DNA of 64,000 nucleotides from Pseudomonas sp. HAR-UPW-AIA-41. GTDB lineage: Bacteria; Pseudomonadota; Gammaproteobacteria; Pseudomonadales; Pseudomonadaceae. A program made the translations under genes and the position numbers. The notes beneath the pieces were generated by a model. The model was not told the origin of the DNA. It was given only the letters and a program-made list of their open reading frames with translations, and made no database searches. Positions 28,207-38,010 of this stretch are shown here, one piece after another (positions within the stretch are counted from its first letter, which is position 1; every line of letters begins with the position of its first letter). The stretch spans positions 186,001-250,000 of the forward strand of contig NZ_NSLB01000002.1 of NCBI RefSeq assembly GCF_002304225.1, written 5' to 3'.

Positions 28207-30366
28207 TTGACCAGCATGGCGCAACCAGGCGGCATGGATCGCGACCCAAGGCAGAGTCATGACGATCCGTTACTCGATGGTCTGCTGATTCTTTGTCAGC
28301 AACATAATCGCAGCGCCAGCAGAGCCAGCCTCACGGCTGGCCTGCCGCTGCCCAACCAGCGCCTTACTCCCGAGTTGCTGGCTCGTTCAGCCGCACGGGC
28401 TGGCCTGCAGGCTCGCCTGCTACGGCGGGAGCTCAAGAACATTTCCGCGCTCAACCTACCGGTGCTGCTGTTGCTCAACGACGGCACCAGTGCAGTGCTC
28501 AAGCGCTGGAAAGATGATGAGGCGTTGATCCTGCCTTGTGAAGCCGAAGGCGGCGAGCAATGGGTGGAACGCAGCGCGCTGGCTGAGGCCTATTCCGGGC
28601 GAGCACTTTACGCCCGACCAAGGCATGAGCTGGAAGAGTTGCGTGAACCGCTGCTTCCTCGCGTCAATGCCTGGTTCCGGGACACACTCAAACTGTCGCG
28701 TTGGCTGTATTCGGATGCTGTACTGGCCAGTCTGATGATCAACCTCCTGGGCCTGATGATCCCGCTGTTTGTCATGCAGACTTACGACCGAGTAGTCCCC
28801 AACCAGGCCACAGCCACACTCTGGGTGCTGACCATTGGCCTGCTTATCGGCACGCTATTCGAACTACTGCTGCGACTGCTGCGCGCCTATCTGCTGGATA
28901 TGGCTGGCAAAAAGACCGATGTGGTGCTTTCAGCCACACTGTTTGAACGAATCACCGGCATGTCCATGGCGGCACGCCCCGCCACCGTGGGTGGATTTGC
29001 CCAAAGCATTCACGACTTCCAGGGACTGCGAGAGTTTCTTACAGCGGTGACGCTGACCAGTCTGATCGACCTGCCATTCGCCCTACTGATGATGCTGGTG
29101 ATTGGCCTGCTCGGCGGACCATTGGTCATCATCCCCCTGATCGCCTTCCCAATCACTGCAGTATTCGCTCTAGTAATCCAGGCGCGCCTGCGCGACACCG
29201 TACAAAAGAGTCTTAGCCTCGGAGCCGAGCGCCAGGCGCTGCTGATTGAAACCCTGGCGGGTCTGGAAACCCTCAAAGCCTGTAGCGCCGAAAGCGAACG
29301 TCAGCATCGCTGGGAAACCACCCACGGAGCGCTGACCCGCCTCGACAGTCATGCGCGCAATCTCGCCTCGATTGCGACCAATGGAACACTGTTCCTGCAA
29401 CAGCTGGCAGGTATGGCCACCATTATCTGCGGGGTTTACCTGATCATTGCCGGGCAGATGAGCGTTGGCGCACTCGTTGCCTGCTACATGCTTGGCAGCC
29501 GAGTCATGGCACCACTAGGGCAGATTGCCGGTCTGATAACCCGCTATCAGCAGGCTCGCCTGACCATGACCAGCACCGATGCGCTGATGGCACTTCCCCA
29601 GGAACGCAATGCCGAACAACGCCCCCTGGAGCGTACACGCCTGCATGGCGGTATCGATGCTCGACAATTGAGCTTTCGCTACCCCGGGCAAAGCAGCAAC
29701 GCACTGAGCAACATCAGTCTGCACATCAAACCTGGCGAGCGCATAGGCATCATCGGCCGTAGTGGCTCGGGCAAGAGTACGCTGGCACGACTGTTGATGA
29801 ACTACTACAACCCCGATGAAGGCCAGCTGTTGGTCGACGGCATTGACCTGCGCCAACTCGACGTTGCTGATCTACGCCACCAGATCGGTTACGTCGCCCA
29901 CGACTTGCCACTACTCTCCGGGAGTTTGCGTGACAACCTGACTCTGGGCGCCCACTACGTCAGCGACGAACACATGTTGGAGGTTGCCAATATCACCGGC
30001 GTCACCGAGCTGGCCCGGCAGCATCCACAAGGTTTTGACCGCCCCGTTGGCGAGCGCGGCCAGCTGCTCTCCGGCGGCCAGAGGCAGATGGTGTTGCTGG
30101 CCCGCGCCCTGCTCCTTGACCCACCGATACTGCTACTGGATGAGCCCACCAGCTCAATGGACAACACCAGTGAGGACGCGCTGCGCCACCGATTGGAACA
30201 ATGGTCGAAAGGCAAAACCTTGCTGCTGGTTACCCACCGCGCCTCGATGCTGTCACTGGTCGAACGCCTGGTGGTGCTGGACAACGGCCATGTTGTGGCT
30301 GACGGCCCAAAAGACGCCGTAATCGATGCGTTGCGCAAAGGCCGGGTCGGTCCGGCTCTCGGCTAG
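28207..30366 (+). CDS. lapB: LapB type I secretion ABC transporter
   Basis: The 719-residue ABC exporter has a degenerate C39-peptidase-like N-terminal domain (about 20-145) that lacks a catalytic cysteine in a protease context. The membrane region is about 165-470, and the ATPase carries Walker A GRSGSGKST (about 517-525), signature LSGGQ (about 623) and Walker B ILLLDEPTS (about 640-648). It energises export of the adhesin through LapC and LapE. The TTG at 28207 is preferred: AGGAG (28194-28198) is 8 nt before it, but 17 nt before the next ATG (28216). It is 22 bp after lapE and 9 bp before lapC. Confidence 0.93.
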   Translation: MTSMAQPGGMDRDPRQSHDDPLLDGLLILCQQHNRSASRASLTAGLPLPNQRLTPELLARSAARAGLQARLLRRELKNISALNLPVLLLLNDGTSAVLKRWKDDEALILPCEAEGGEQWVERSALAEAYSGRALYARPRHELEELREPLLPRVNAWFRDTLKLSRWLYSDAVLASLMINLLGLMIPLFVMQTYDRVVPNQATATLWVLTIGLLIGTLFELLLRLLRAYLLDMAGKKTDVVLSATLFERITGMSMAARPATVGGFAQSIHDFQGLREFLTAVTLTSLIDLPFALLMMLVIGLLGGPLVIIPLIAFPITAVFALVIQARLRDTVQKSLSLGAERQALLIETLAGLETLKACSAESERQHRWETTHGALTRLDSHARNLASIATNGTLFLQQLAGMATIICGVYLIIAGQMSVGALVACYMLGSRVMAPLGQIAGLITRYQQARLTMTSTDALMALPQERNAEQRPLERTRLHGGIDARQLSFRYPGQSSNALSNISLHIKPGERIGIIGRSGSGKSTLARLLMNYYNPDEGQLLVDGIDLRQLDVADLRHQIGYVAHDLPLLSGSLRDNLTLGAHYVSDEHMLEVANITGVTELARQHPQGFDRPVGERGQLLSGGQRQMVLLARALLLDPPILLLDEPTSSMDNTSEDALRHRLEQWSKGKTLLLVTHRASMLSLVERLVVLDNGHVVADGPKDAVIDALRKGRVGPALG

Positions 30367-30375
30367 GAACACAAG

Positions 30376-31734
30376 ATGCCCAAGAAGCAAGACGAGATCG
30401 GCTATCGCGAGCGCATGCTGCAAGCCAAAAGGGACACCGAGTTCATGCCCGAAGTCGAGGGCACCATTCTCGAGGACAGTCCCTGGGCGGCTCGAATCAC
30501 CGTATGGGTAGTCTGCGCTCTGCTCCTGATCGCTCTGCTGTGGGCCAAGTTTGCTGTATTGGACGAAGTCACCACTGGAGAGGGTAAAGCGATTCCATCG
30601 AGCAAGGTGCAGACGATTCAAAACCTAGAAGGCGGTATCGTCGCCGAAATCTTCATCCGTGAAGGCCAAGTGGTAAACAAGGGAGATACTCTCCTGCGAC
30701 TGGACGACACCCGATTCATTTCCAACCAGGGCGAAACCGAAGCAGACCGCCTGGCTCTGATTACCCGCGTTGAACGGCTGTCCGCAGAAGCTGAAGACCG
30801 TCCAATAGAGCTGCCTGAAGAAGTATCCCAGCAGGCCCCGCAACTGGTCGAAGATGAACTGGCACTCTACCGCTCACGCCAGCAACGCCTTTCCAGCGAC
30901 ATCAAGACACTGGACGAACAACTACGACAAAAAAACCAGGAACTGGCTGAATTCCGCTCCAAGGCAGCGCAATACCGTTCCAGCCTCGGTCTGATCCAGC
31001 AGGAGCTGAACATGTCGCAGCCGCTGGTGCAGACTGGCGCCATCTCCCCGGTGGAAATTCTCCGTCTGCGCCGTAGCGCAGTGGAAGTACGCGGCTCACT
31101 GGACGCCACCACTCTGGCCATCCCTCGTGCAGAAGCGGCCATCGACGAGATAAAGAGCAAAATGCAGAGTGTCGAACTGGCTTTTCGAGAAGATGCACTG
31201 AAGGAACTCAATCAAGCCAGGACTGAGCTGCAGAAAATCACCGCCACCAGTGTCGCCATCGAGGATCGTGTCAGTCGTACCACTGTGGTATCGCCCGTAC
31301 ACGGCATCATCAAACTGCTCAAAGTCAACACCATTGGCGGCGTGGTGCAGCCCGGCAGTGATCTGGTGGAAATCGTGCCTCTGGAAGACAGCCTGCTGAT
31401 CGAAGCCAAGGTGCGCCCAAAGGATGTCGCCTTCCTTCATCCCGGGCAGAAAGCCATGGTCAAGTTCAGCGCTTACGACTACACCATCTACGGTGGACTC
31501 AAGGCCAAGCTGGAAGTGATCAGTGCAGACACCATCACCGACGAGGAAGGCAACAGTTTCTACCTGATCCAGGTGCGCACCGATAAAAGCCACCTGGGCA
31601 GCGATGAAAAACCACTGTTGATCATCCCCGGCATGATCGCGACGGTGGATATCATCACCGGACAGAAGAGCGTGCTCGACTACCTGCTCAAACCCGTTTT
31701 GAAGGCACGTGCTGAAGCACTGCGCGAACGCTAG
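30376..31734 (+). CDS. lapC: LapC membrane fusion protein (HlyD family)
   Basis: The 452-residue periplasmic adaptor of the type I system has a cytoplasmic N-terminus, one membrane helix (about 41-63) and a lipoyl half-motif (QTIQNLEGGIVAEIFIREGQVV). A long alpha-hairpin with coiled coils (about 125-290) is followed by the second lipoyl half and beta-barrel (VSPVHGIIKLLKVNTIGGVVQPG) and the C-terminal HlyD signature (PGMIATVDIITGQKSVLDYLL). It bridges LapB and LapE. Its stop codon overlaps the stop of the convergent DTW gene by four bases, so there is no room for a terminator between them. Confidence 0.93.
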   Translation: MPKKQDEIGYRERMLQAKRDTEFMPEVEGTILEDSPWAARITVWVVCALLLIALLWAKFAVLDEVTTGEGKAIPSSKVQTIQNLEGGIVAEIFIREGQVVNKGDTLLRLDDTRFISNQGETEADRLALITRVERLSAEAEDRPIELPEEVSQQAPQLVEDELALYRSRQQRLSSDIKTLDEQLRQKNQELAEFRSKAAQYRSSLGLIQQELNMSQPLVQTGAISPVEILRLRRSAVEVRGSLDATTLAIPRAEAAIDEIKSKMQSVELAFREDALKELNQARTELQKITATSVAIEDRVSRTTVVSPVHGIIKLLKVNTIGGVVQPGSDLVEIVPLEDSLLIEAKVRPKDVAFLHPGQKAMVKFSAYDYTIYGGLKAKLEVISADTITDEEGNSFYLIQVRTDKSHLGSDEKPLLIIPGMIATVDIITGQKSVLDYLLKPVLKARAEALRER

Positions 31735-32327
31735 CCATCGTGATTGCGCCGGTAGGTCTCTTCTCCCATCGCCGCAATCTGTCCCTCAATCAGCGCCTCG
31801 AACGGTCGCAACAGTGCACTGAAATCGGCTGGTGCTTCCCAGCAATTGAGCACTTCAACAATTGCTTCAAGCGTCGACAAGGCTCCCGCCATCGGCGCTT
31901 TGCGCAGCCGGTAGCGCGACTCCAAGCCCTCTGGCAGGCGCACCCGCGGCAGCCTGGCCAACTGCGGATTGACATGCAATAACTTGCGCGCCTTGCGCCA
32001 GGTTCCATCGGGAACCACCAGCAGCGTCTGCCTGCCCTGCCCCGCACGCCACTCACCAATCGGCAGGGCATCCTCCCCCGGGAACAGCAGCACCGGTTCG
32101 ACATCGGGCTCTGCCAGCCAACTGTCCAGCTCGGCGAACTGCTCACCAACTTCCAAGCGGGCCTGTTGCAAGCCCAGAGCAGCCAGTCGCGCCGTGTTCA
32201 GGGCATGGACTGCTTCTCTCTCATGCTGCAACAGCAACAAACGCGTGCGACTGGGCAGGCTGGGAATCAGCGGGCACAGGCAATGACTCAAGGGGCGGCA
32301 GCAGGCAGCACAACGGGGGCGCGACAT
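31731..32327 (-). CDS. DTW-domain tRNA-uridine aminocarboxypropyltransferase
   Basis: The 198-residue protein has a CxxC...CxC metal-binding start (RCAACCRPLSHCLC) and the DTW-family motif as DGTW in PDGTWRKARKLL. DTW proteins (E. coli YfiP/TapT) transfer the aminocarboxypropyl group of S-adenosylmethionine to uridine, giving acp3U in tRNA. ATG at 32327 is chosen because GGAGAG lies 5 nt upstream; an in-frame ATG at 32351 would add eight residues. It is a single gene, convergent with lapC and divergent from the TonB receptor. Confidence 0.88.
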   Translation of the reverse strand: MSRPRCAACCRPLSHCLCPLIPSLPSRTRLLLLQHEREAVHALNTARLAALGLQQARLEVGEQFAELDSWLAEPDVEPVLLFPGEDALPIGEWRAGQGRQTLLVVPDGTWRKARKLLHVNPQLARLPRVRLPEGLESRYRLRKAPMAGALSTLEAIVEVLNCWEAPADFSALLRPFEALIEGQIAAMGEETYRRNHDG

Positions 32328-32493
32328 CAGAACTCTCCGGCAAGCCGGCATTGTGCCACAGCCAACCTACGGCAACTTGTCGCGCGCCCTTCTGTCGCGC
32401 GGCCATGGGTCATCTGCGACGCAGGCGCTGCGGCACCTAAAGTTCACCACTTAATAAAAATCGATCCGTTTAACGTTTCGCCAAGGAAATCCC

Positions 32494-34536
32494 ATGCCTT
32501 CCGTTCATTTCCGTCGCAGCTTGCTCGCCGCTAGTCTCGCCTGCGCATTCAGCGCCCATGCCAGCACCGTAGAGCTTGAACAGATTCGGGTCAGTGATAC
32601 GCCCAGCAATGATCCAACCGCACCTTCGCTGAGCGAACGCCGCGCCGAACTGGATAAGGTTCCCGGTGCTGTGAGCACAGTCGACAGCGAAACCTACAAG
32701 AACGGCCGCAGCAGCAACCTGAAAGACGTTCTGGGCATGGCGACTGGGGTTTACATCCAACCCCGCTTTGGCGCAGAGGAGGCTCGCCTGTCGATCCGTG
32801 GCTCAGGCCTTCAGCGCACCTTCCATGGTCGCGGTTTGCTGCTGCTTCAGGATGGCGCGCCGATCAACTATGCCGATGGCAGTTTCGACTTCCAGGACAT
32901 CGAGCCACTGGCAATGGACTACATCGAAGTACTGCGCGGCGCCAACGCCTGGCAGTACGGCGCCACCAACCTGGGAGGCGCGATCAATTTCCGCAGCCCC
33001 ACCGGCAAAACGTCGCCCGGCGTGATCCTGCGCAGCGAGGCCGGCAGTGATGGCTACCAACGCCTGTTCGGCTCAGCGGCTGAGGACTTTGGCAACTGGG
33101 ATGGCTACGTCGCCGCCTCCACCTATCAGCAAGACGGTTTCCGCGACCATGCGGATCAGGACAATCAACGCTACTTCGCCAATATTGGTGGCCGCCTCAA
33201 TGAGCGCCTCAGCACACGCTTCTATGTCAGCCATGTGGAAACCGATTCGGAGCTGCCAGGCAGCCTGACCAAGGCACAGCTGCGGGAAGACCCTGAGCAA
33301 GCCAGTGCCAGCAGCATCACGGGCGACCAGAAGCGTGACTACACCCTCAACCGCGTGGGCAATATCACCACGCTGGAGCTGGACAACGGCCATAGCCTGG
33401 AACTGTCGACCTACTACCGCGAGAAGCACCTGTTTCACCCCATCTTCCAGGTGCTGGATATCGACAGCGAAGACTACGGCACCCGGTTGGCTCACCACTG
33501 GCAGGACGCTGCTGGCTGGCGCTGGACCGGTGGCGTAGAGGCCAGCCAGGGCCGTAACTGGGACTCGCGCTATCAGAATGTGTCGGGACACTCCGGCCGT
33601 AAAGTCAACGAACTGCACCAGACTGCGCGTAATCTGAATGCCTTTGGCGAGCTGGAGATTCCGTTGGCCGAGCGCTGGGCGCTGATCGCCGGCGCCGCCT
33701 GGCTGCATCAGGATCGTGATCAGGATGACCGTCTGCGCTGCAATGCCTTCGTATCAGGCTTCTGCCTGCCGCAGAATGAATCCTTCAACGAAACCTACCA
33801 GGGCCATATCGGCCGCATCGGCCTGCGTCATGATCTGGCAGAGGGTCTGCAGCTTTACACCAACCTCAGCCAGAGCATGGAGCCGCCAACCTTCTCCGAA
33901 CTGTCCGGCGCTCAAATCACCAACGTCAATGAGGAGCAACGCGCCAACACCCTCGAAGCAGGCCTGCGCTGGAGTCAGCCAGACTATGCACTGGATCTGG
34001 CTGTGTACCGCAGCGAAGTGCGCGACGAACTGCTTTCGCTCAACGATGCCAACGGGCAACCGCTGGGCACAATCAACGCTGACCGTACCCTGCACCAGGG
34101 CATTGAGCTGGGTGGAGAGTTGCATGTGGGTAGCTTTGTCGCCCGCGGACAGTACCTCTACAACGACTTCCGCTTCGTTAACGATGACACCTATGGCGAC
34201 AACGCACTGGCCGGTATGCCGAGCCAGTTCCTCAAAGGCGAGGTTCTGTGGGAGCAGGATGGCTGGTATGCCGGCCCGACCGCCGAGTGGGTTCCGGTGC
34301 ACTACGCCGTCGATCACGCCGAAACGCTGTACGCCGAAGGCTATGCCATCTGGGGCCTGAAAGGCGGCTACCGTCCGAGTGAAGGATTGGGCTTCTTCAT
34401 CGAAGGCCGCAATCTTTCGGATAAGACCTACATTGCCACCACCGGCGTGATCGCGGATGCCAATGGGCAAGACAGCGCTCAGTTCATGCCAGGTGATGGC
34501 CGCAGCCTCTTCGCCGGAATCGAGTGGCGGATGTGA
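32494..34536 (+). CDS. TonB-dependent outer-membrane receptor
   Basis: The 680-residue receptor has a signal peptide (1-23), a possible TonB box near residues 27-36, a plug domain (LKDVLGMATGVYIQ, SIRGSGLQ, LLLQDGAPINYADG, VLRGANAWQYGATNLGGAINF) and a 22-strand barrel ending in an aromatic-rich strand (LFAGIEWRM). The plug resembles FecA-like ferric-carrier receptors. The next gene encodes a PepSY membrane protein, a pairing seen in siderophore uptake where reduction in the periplasm or inner membrane frees iron. I found no clear Fur or Zur box in the 140 bp upstream, so the substrate (iron chelate or another metal) remains open. Confidence 0.88.
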   Translation: MPSVHFRRSLLAASLACAFSAHASTVELEQIRVSDTPSNDPTAPSLSERRAELDKVPGAVSTVDSETYKNGRSSNLKDVLGMATGVYIQPRFGAEEARLSIRGSGLQRTFHGRGLLLLQDGAPINYADGSFDFQDIEPLAMDYIEVLRGANAWQYGATNLGGAINFRSPTGKTSPGVILRSEAGSDGYQRLFGSAAEDFGNWDGYVAASTYQQDGFRDHADQDNQRYFANIGGRLNERLSTRFYVSHVETDSELPGSLTKAQLREDPEQASASSITGDQKRDYTLNRVGNITTLELDNGHSLELSTYYREKHLFHPIFQVLDIDSEDYGTRLAHHWQDAAGWRWTGGVEASQGRNWDSRYQNVSGHSGRKVNELHQTARNLNAFGELEIPLAERWALIAGAAWLHQDRDQDDRLRCNAFVSGFCLPQNESFNETYQGHIGRIGLRHDLAEGLQLYTNLSQSMEPPTFSELSGAQITNVNEEQRANTLEAGLRWSQPDYALDLAVYRSEVRDELLSLNDANGQPLGTINADRTLHQGIELGGELHVGSFVARGQYLYNDFRFVNDDTYGDNALAGMPSQFLKGEVLWEQDGWYAGPTAEWVPVHYAVDHAETLYAEGYAIWGLKGGYRPSEGLGFFIEGRNLSDKTYIATTGVIADANGQDSAQFMPGDGRSLFAGIEWRM

Positions 34537-34538
34537 AT

Positions 34539-35969
34539 ATGAGTCAGACTCAGCCGTTGCGAAAATCCAGCGGCTGGCATCAGCGACTGCTGCGACTGCT
34601 TCCCTGGCACCGACGACTGGCCCTTGTGGCCAGCATCGGCGTACTTAGCTGGGCGCTGTCGGGCATGCTGCATCCGCTGATGACAGCACTACAGCCACAG
34701 CCGGCAACACCAATGCCGCCACAGACACCACAGCTCCTTGAGGGCCTGCAGGCTCCTCGTGATGTTCTGCAAGCCGCAGGGATTGCCCAGGTACAAGCGC
34801 TGCGTCTGATCGTTCTGGACGGTGAAGCCTGGTATCAGGTGCGCTTAGCCGGGCAACTGACACCCCGTTACTGGAACGCCCGCAGCGGTGCTGCCGCCGA
34901 CCTCTCGGAGCGTCATGCCGAGCAACTGGCGGCTCATTTTCTGGGCAGCACAGAAGCACTCAAGGCCGGCATCACCCTCAACCAGTTCGGGGCTGAATAC
35001 GCCTACATCAACCGGCTGCTTCCCGTGGTGCAAGTCAATACGGCACGTGACGATGGTCTGCGCGTCTATGTGGACCTGTTTCAGGATCGTCTGGGCACGC
35101 TGGTTGATGATCGCAAGGCACTGTTCAGCAGCGCCTTTCTCAACCTGCACAGTTTTGCCTGGCTGGACGGCACGGGGAGCTTCAGGCCGCTACTGATGTT
35201 GCTTCTGCTCGCGGCAGTCCTGCTCACGGTGCTGATGGGCATCAGCCTGTTCGTCGCGAGGCGTCAGGCTCGAACAACCCTGCGCCGCCTCCACGGCATT
35301 GGCGGAGTTGGTCTGGCGATTCTGAGCCTGGGTTTTGCCAGCAGCGCCTGTTGGCATGTGTTGCACAAGCACACTGCCCAGCCTGCGCCCGCTGGTTTCA
35401 CACCGGCGCTGGATGTCAGCGCACTGACCACCGCGCCAAATGGAAGCTGGCTGGAAGCCCATGAAACGCTACAGCGTGTCAGCCTGCTGCAGCTCGACGG
35501 TAAACCGATCTGGCGCCTGCAAGGTCAGCGATTCGGCAAGCTACCCACGCTGCGCTACGTAGATGCTCTGGGACAACCACTCGACGACATTGCACCTCTG
35601 CGCTATGCCGAACAGCGCTTCGCTCACTACGCCCGGCAATTGGGGCTCGCAGAACCAAAGACGATCACTCTGCAAACGCAGTTTGATCATGAGTATGGCT
35701 TTGTCATGAAGCGCTTACCGGTGCTCAAAGCGCACTATGCCGACGACCAGCGGAGCAGCCTGTACATCGACCCACTGGATGGAGCGCTCAGTGCGCACAT
35801 TACCCAGCCTGACAGACTGGAAGGTTTTTCCTTCGCCTACCTGCACAAGTGGGCATTTCTGAATGACTGGAGCAAAACTGGCAAAGACGTGCTGCTGACA
35901 CTGGCAGCCCTCGCCCATCTGCTGCTGGTAGCGGGCGGCCTGTGGCTTTATCGGCAAAGTCGCCGCTGA
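34539..35969 (+). CDS. PepSY-associated membrane protein
   Basis: The 476-residue protein starts at an ATG 2 bp after the TonB receptor stop, so they form one operon. It has a membrane helix at about 25-45 (LALVASIGVLSWALSGMLHP), a PepSY-type periplasmic domain, two helices at about 215-280 with a histidine-containing loop, a second PepSY domain (about 300-440, with a Y-x-D-x-x-D/G turn at SLYIDPLDGALSAHI) and a final helix. The layout is that of PepSY_TM proteins, some of which act as inner-membrane reductases for ferric siderophores. A reductase role here is inferred. A strong terminator follows. Confidence 0.85.
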   Translation: MSQTQPLRKSSGWHQRLLRLLPWHRRLALVASIGVLSWALSGMLHPLMTALQPQPATPMPPQTPQLLEGLQAPRDVLQAAGIAQVQALRLIVLDGEAWYQVRLAGQLTPRYWNARSGAAADLSERHAEQLAAHFLGSTEALKAGITLNQFGAEYAYINRLLPVVQVNTARDDGLRVYVDLFQDRLGTLVDDRKALFSSAFLNLHSFAWLDGTGSFRPLLMLLLLAAVLLTVLMGISLFVARRQARTTLRRLHGIGGVGLAILSLGFASSACWHVLHKHTAQPAPAGFTPALDVSALTTAPNGSWLEAHETLQRVSLLQLDGKPIWRLQGQRFGKLPTLRYVDALGQPLDDIAPLRYAEQRFAHYARQLGLAEPKTITLQTQFDHEYGFVMKRLPVLKAHYADDQRSSLYIDPLDGALSAHITQPDRLEGFSFAYLHKWAFLNDWSKTGKDVLLTLAALAHLLLVAGGLWLYRQSRR

Positions 35970-35984
35970 CTCAGGCTCTTAACG

Positions 35985-36020
35985 CAAAAGCCCCTGGTTC
36001 TCACCAGGGGCTTTTGTTTT
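35985..36020. terminator. Rho-independent terminator after the TonB/PepSY operon
   Basis: CAAAAGCCCCTGGT (35985-35998), a TCTC loop and the perfect complement (36003-36016) are followed by TTTT. The A-run on the other side makes it usable for the minus-strand small gene whose stop (36019-36021) touches it. Confidence 0.92.
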
Positions 36021-36159
36021 AGCGCCGTTGACGCTGCTGCAGTTGTCGCCGTCGCAGCTCTTCGGCCGTCATGACCCTGACAGGCTCAAGGCGAGGCGCA
36101 TCGACCAGCCCCAGCATCTGGAGCCATGCTTGAAACATGCTGTGCAACCTGGCTTTCAT
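36019..36159 (-). CDS. Small 46-residue basic protein
   Basis: The ATG at 36159 has an excellent ribosome site (AGGAGG at 36167-36172, 7 nt spacer), which argues that this short frame is translated. The product starts MKARLHSMFQAWLQMLGL, an amphipathic, moderately hydrophobic helix, and ends in an Arg/Gln-rich tail (EELRRRQLQQRQRR). It has no recognisable domain. Its TAA lies in the U-tract side of the terminator shared with the convergent PepSY gene. It may be a membrane-surface or nucleic-acid-binding peptide; function unknown. Confidence 0.65.
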   Translation of the reverse strand: MKARLHSMFQAWLQMLGLVDAPRLEPVRVMTAEELRRRQLQQRQRR

Positions 36160-36256
36160 ACTGCTACCTCCTGCCAAGAGCGCTACCGAAACCGCTTTTC
36201 CAGCGGACAATTCAAGCTTAGCCGATTACGCCGGCCATAGCCTGACGCAAATCATT

Positions 36257-37990
36257 TCATTCCATTAACTCGGCAGGAGACCGCTGCCGGCGATACGGGA
36301 ATACGTCGATCACCTTGCCCTCGCGAATCTGCTCCTGCAGCCCCTGCCAGTACTCGGCCTTGTACAGATCACCATGCAGCTGGTTGAACAGCTTGCGGTG
36401 TTTGATATCGGCAAAGAGGAAGGTCGGGAACTCCTCGGGGAACACGTCATTGGGGCCGACCGAGTACCAGGGCTCGCTGGACATTTCGTCCTCCGGGTAA
36501 CGCGGTGGCGGGATACGCCGGAAGTTCACCTCGGTCAGGTAGCTGATCTCGTCGTAGTCGTAGAACACCACGCGGCCATGACGGGTGACGCCGAAATTCT
36601 TCAGCAGCATGTCGCCGGGGAAGATATTGGCCGCCGCCAGTTGCTTGATGGCCAGACCATAATCATCCAACGCATCACGCACCTGAGCCTCGTTGGCCTG
36701 CTCCAGGTAGATGTTCAGCGGAGTCATGCGGCGCTCGGTCCAGCAGTGCCGTACCAGCACCATGTCGCCCTGCACCTGCACGGTCGAGGGAGCCACTTCC
36801 AGCAGTTCGACCAGACACTCGGGATCGAACTTCGACAGCGGGAAGCGGAAGTCGGAGAACTCCTGGGTATCGGCCATGCGCCCGACCCGGTCGACGCTTT
36901 TCACCAGGCGGTACTTCTCCACCACCGTGGCCCGATCTACGTTCTTCGACGGCGAGAAGCGGTCCTTGATGATCTTGAACACGGTATTGAAGCCCGGCAG
37001 GGTGAACACGCTCATGACCATGCCGCGCACACCGGGCGCCATGATGAAGCGGTCATCCGAGTTGGCCAGGTGGCTGATCAGCGCCCGGTAGAACTCCGAC
37101 TTGCCGTGCTTGTAGAAACCGATCGAGGTGTACAGCTCGGCGATGTGCTTGCCCGGCAGGATCTTGCGCAGGAAACCGATGAACTCGGCCGGATAGCCGA
37201 CCCGCACCATGAAGTAGGAACGGGTGAAGGAGAAGATGATCGACACTTCCGATTCATCGGTGATCAGAGCATCGACGCTGATGCCCTGCCCTTCGCGGTG
37301 GAGAAACGGCAGCACCAGTGGCCACTGTTCGTCGCGGGTATAAATGCGTCCGACCAGATAGGCACCCTTGTTGCGATACAGGCGCGAGCTGAACAGCTCG
37401 ATGCACAGTTCCGGATCCTTGCACACCCAGTCCGGCAGATTCTGCCGCAGCTGGGTGAGCAGGTGTTTCTCATCACGCTCGCGGTTCTCGTACGGCACCT
37501 CGAACTTGTAGTCGTCGAAGATCTCCGCCATGGCCCGTTCCAAATCACCACGCGGGTGATAGCTGCGCACCTGCGGCGCCCGCTCGTTGAGGCGCAACGC
37601 CGGACGGGTGGTGTGGATGAACATGCAGCCGTCGCTGATCTGGTCATGATTGAACAGACCGCAGAAGATCGAGTTGTACCAGGTCTCGGCCAACTCATCG
37701 TCGAAGCGGCTGTCGATCAAACCGATGTAAGCGAACTTGATCAGCGGCCAACGTTCGATGTCCTGCAAATCACCGTTGATAAAACGCTGATGAAGCGTCT
37801 CGATCACCTCGCTGACCTTTTCCTCGTAGAGGTTGATCCGCTCAGCCGAAGCCTGCTGAATTTCCTGCCACTGCGCCTGCTCGAAGCGACGCCGGCCACC
37901 GTTGGTGATCTGCCGGAAATGCTCACGGTAATCATCGAAGCCATCGAGTATCGCCTGAGCGATAGCGGCCGCCGCCTGTTGCTGGACCAT
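36257..37990 (-). CDS. aceK: Isocitrate dehydrogenase kinase/phosphatase AceK
   Basis: AceK phosphorylates and dephosphorylates isocitrate dehydrogenase and so sends carbon into the glyoxylate shunt during growth on acetate or fatty acids. The ATG at 37990 gives 577 residues, the standard length. The frame continues upstream only into the intergenic repeat. Family motifs are the N-terminal regulatory part ([16 protein letters not shown]), the nucleotide-binding region ([21 protein letters not shown]) and the kinase catalytic loop region ([28 protein letters not shown]). It has no aceA or aceB neighbour and appears monocistronic. Confidence 0.95.
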   Translation of the reverse strand: MVQQQAAAAIAQAILDGFDDYREHFRQITNGGRRRFEQAQWQEIQQASAERINLYEEKVSEVIETLHQRFINGDLQDIERWPLIKFAYIGLIDSRFDDELAETWYNSIFCGLFNHDQISDGCMFIHTTRPALRLNERAPQVRSYHPRGDLERAMAEIFDDYKFEVPYENRERDEKHLLTQLRQNLPDWVCKDPELCIELFSSRLYRNKGAYLVGRIYTRDEQWPLVLPFLHREGQGISVDALITDESEVSIIFSFTRSYFMVRVGYPAEFIGFLRKILPGKHIAELYTSIGFYKHGKSEFYRALISHLANSDDRFIMAPGVRGMVMSVFTLPGFNTVFKIIKDRFSPSKNVDRATVVEKYRLVKSVDRVGRMADTQEFSDFRFPLSKFDPECLVELLEVAPSTVQVQGDMVLVRHCWTERRMTPLNIYLEQANEAQVRDALDDYGLAIKQLAAANIFPGDMLLKNFGVTRHGRVVFYDYDEISYLTEVNFRRIPPPRYPEDEMSSEPWYSVGPNDVFPEEFPTFLFADIKHRKLFNQLHGDLYKAEYWQGLQEQIREGKVIDVFPYRRQRSPAELME

Positions 37991-38010
37991 AGAACTGCCT
38001 CTGTGGTTGG

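Noticed and set aside
32352..32493. Search for Fur or Zur box in front of the TonB receptor
   Set aside because: No 19-bp dyad resembling either consensus was found by eye.
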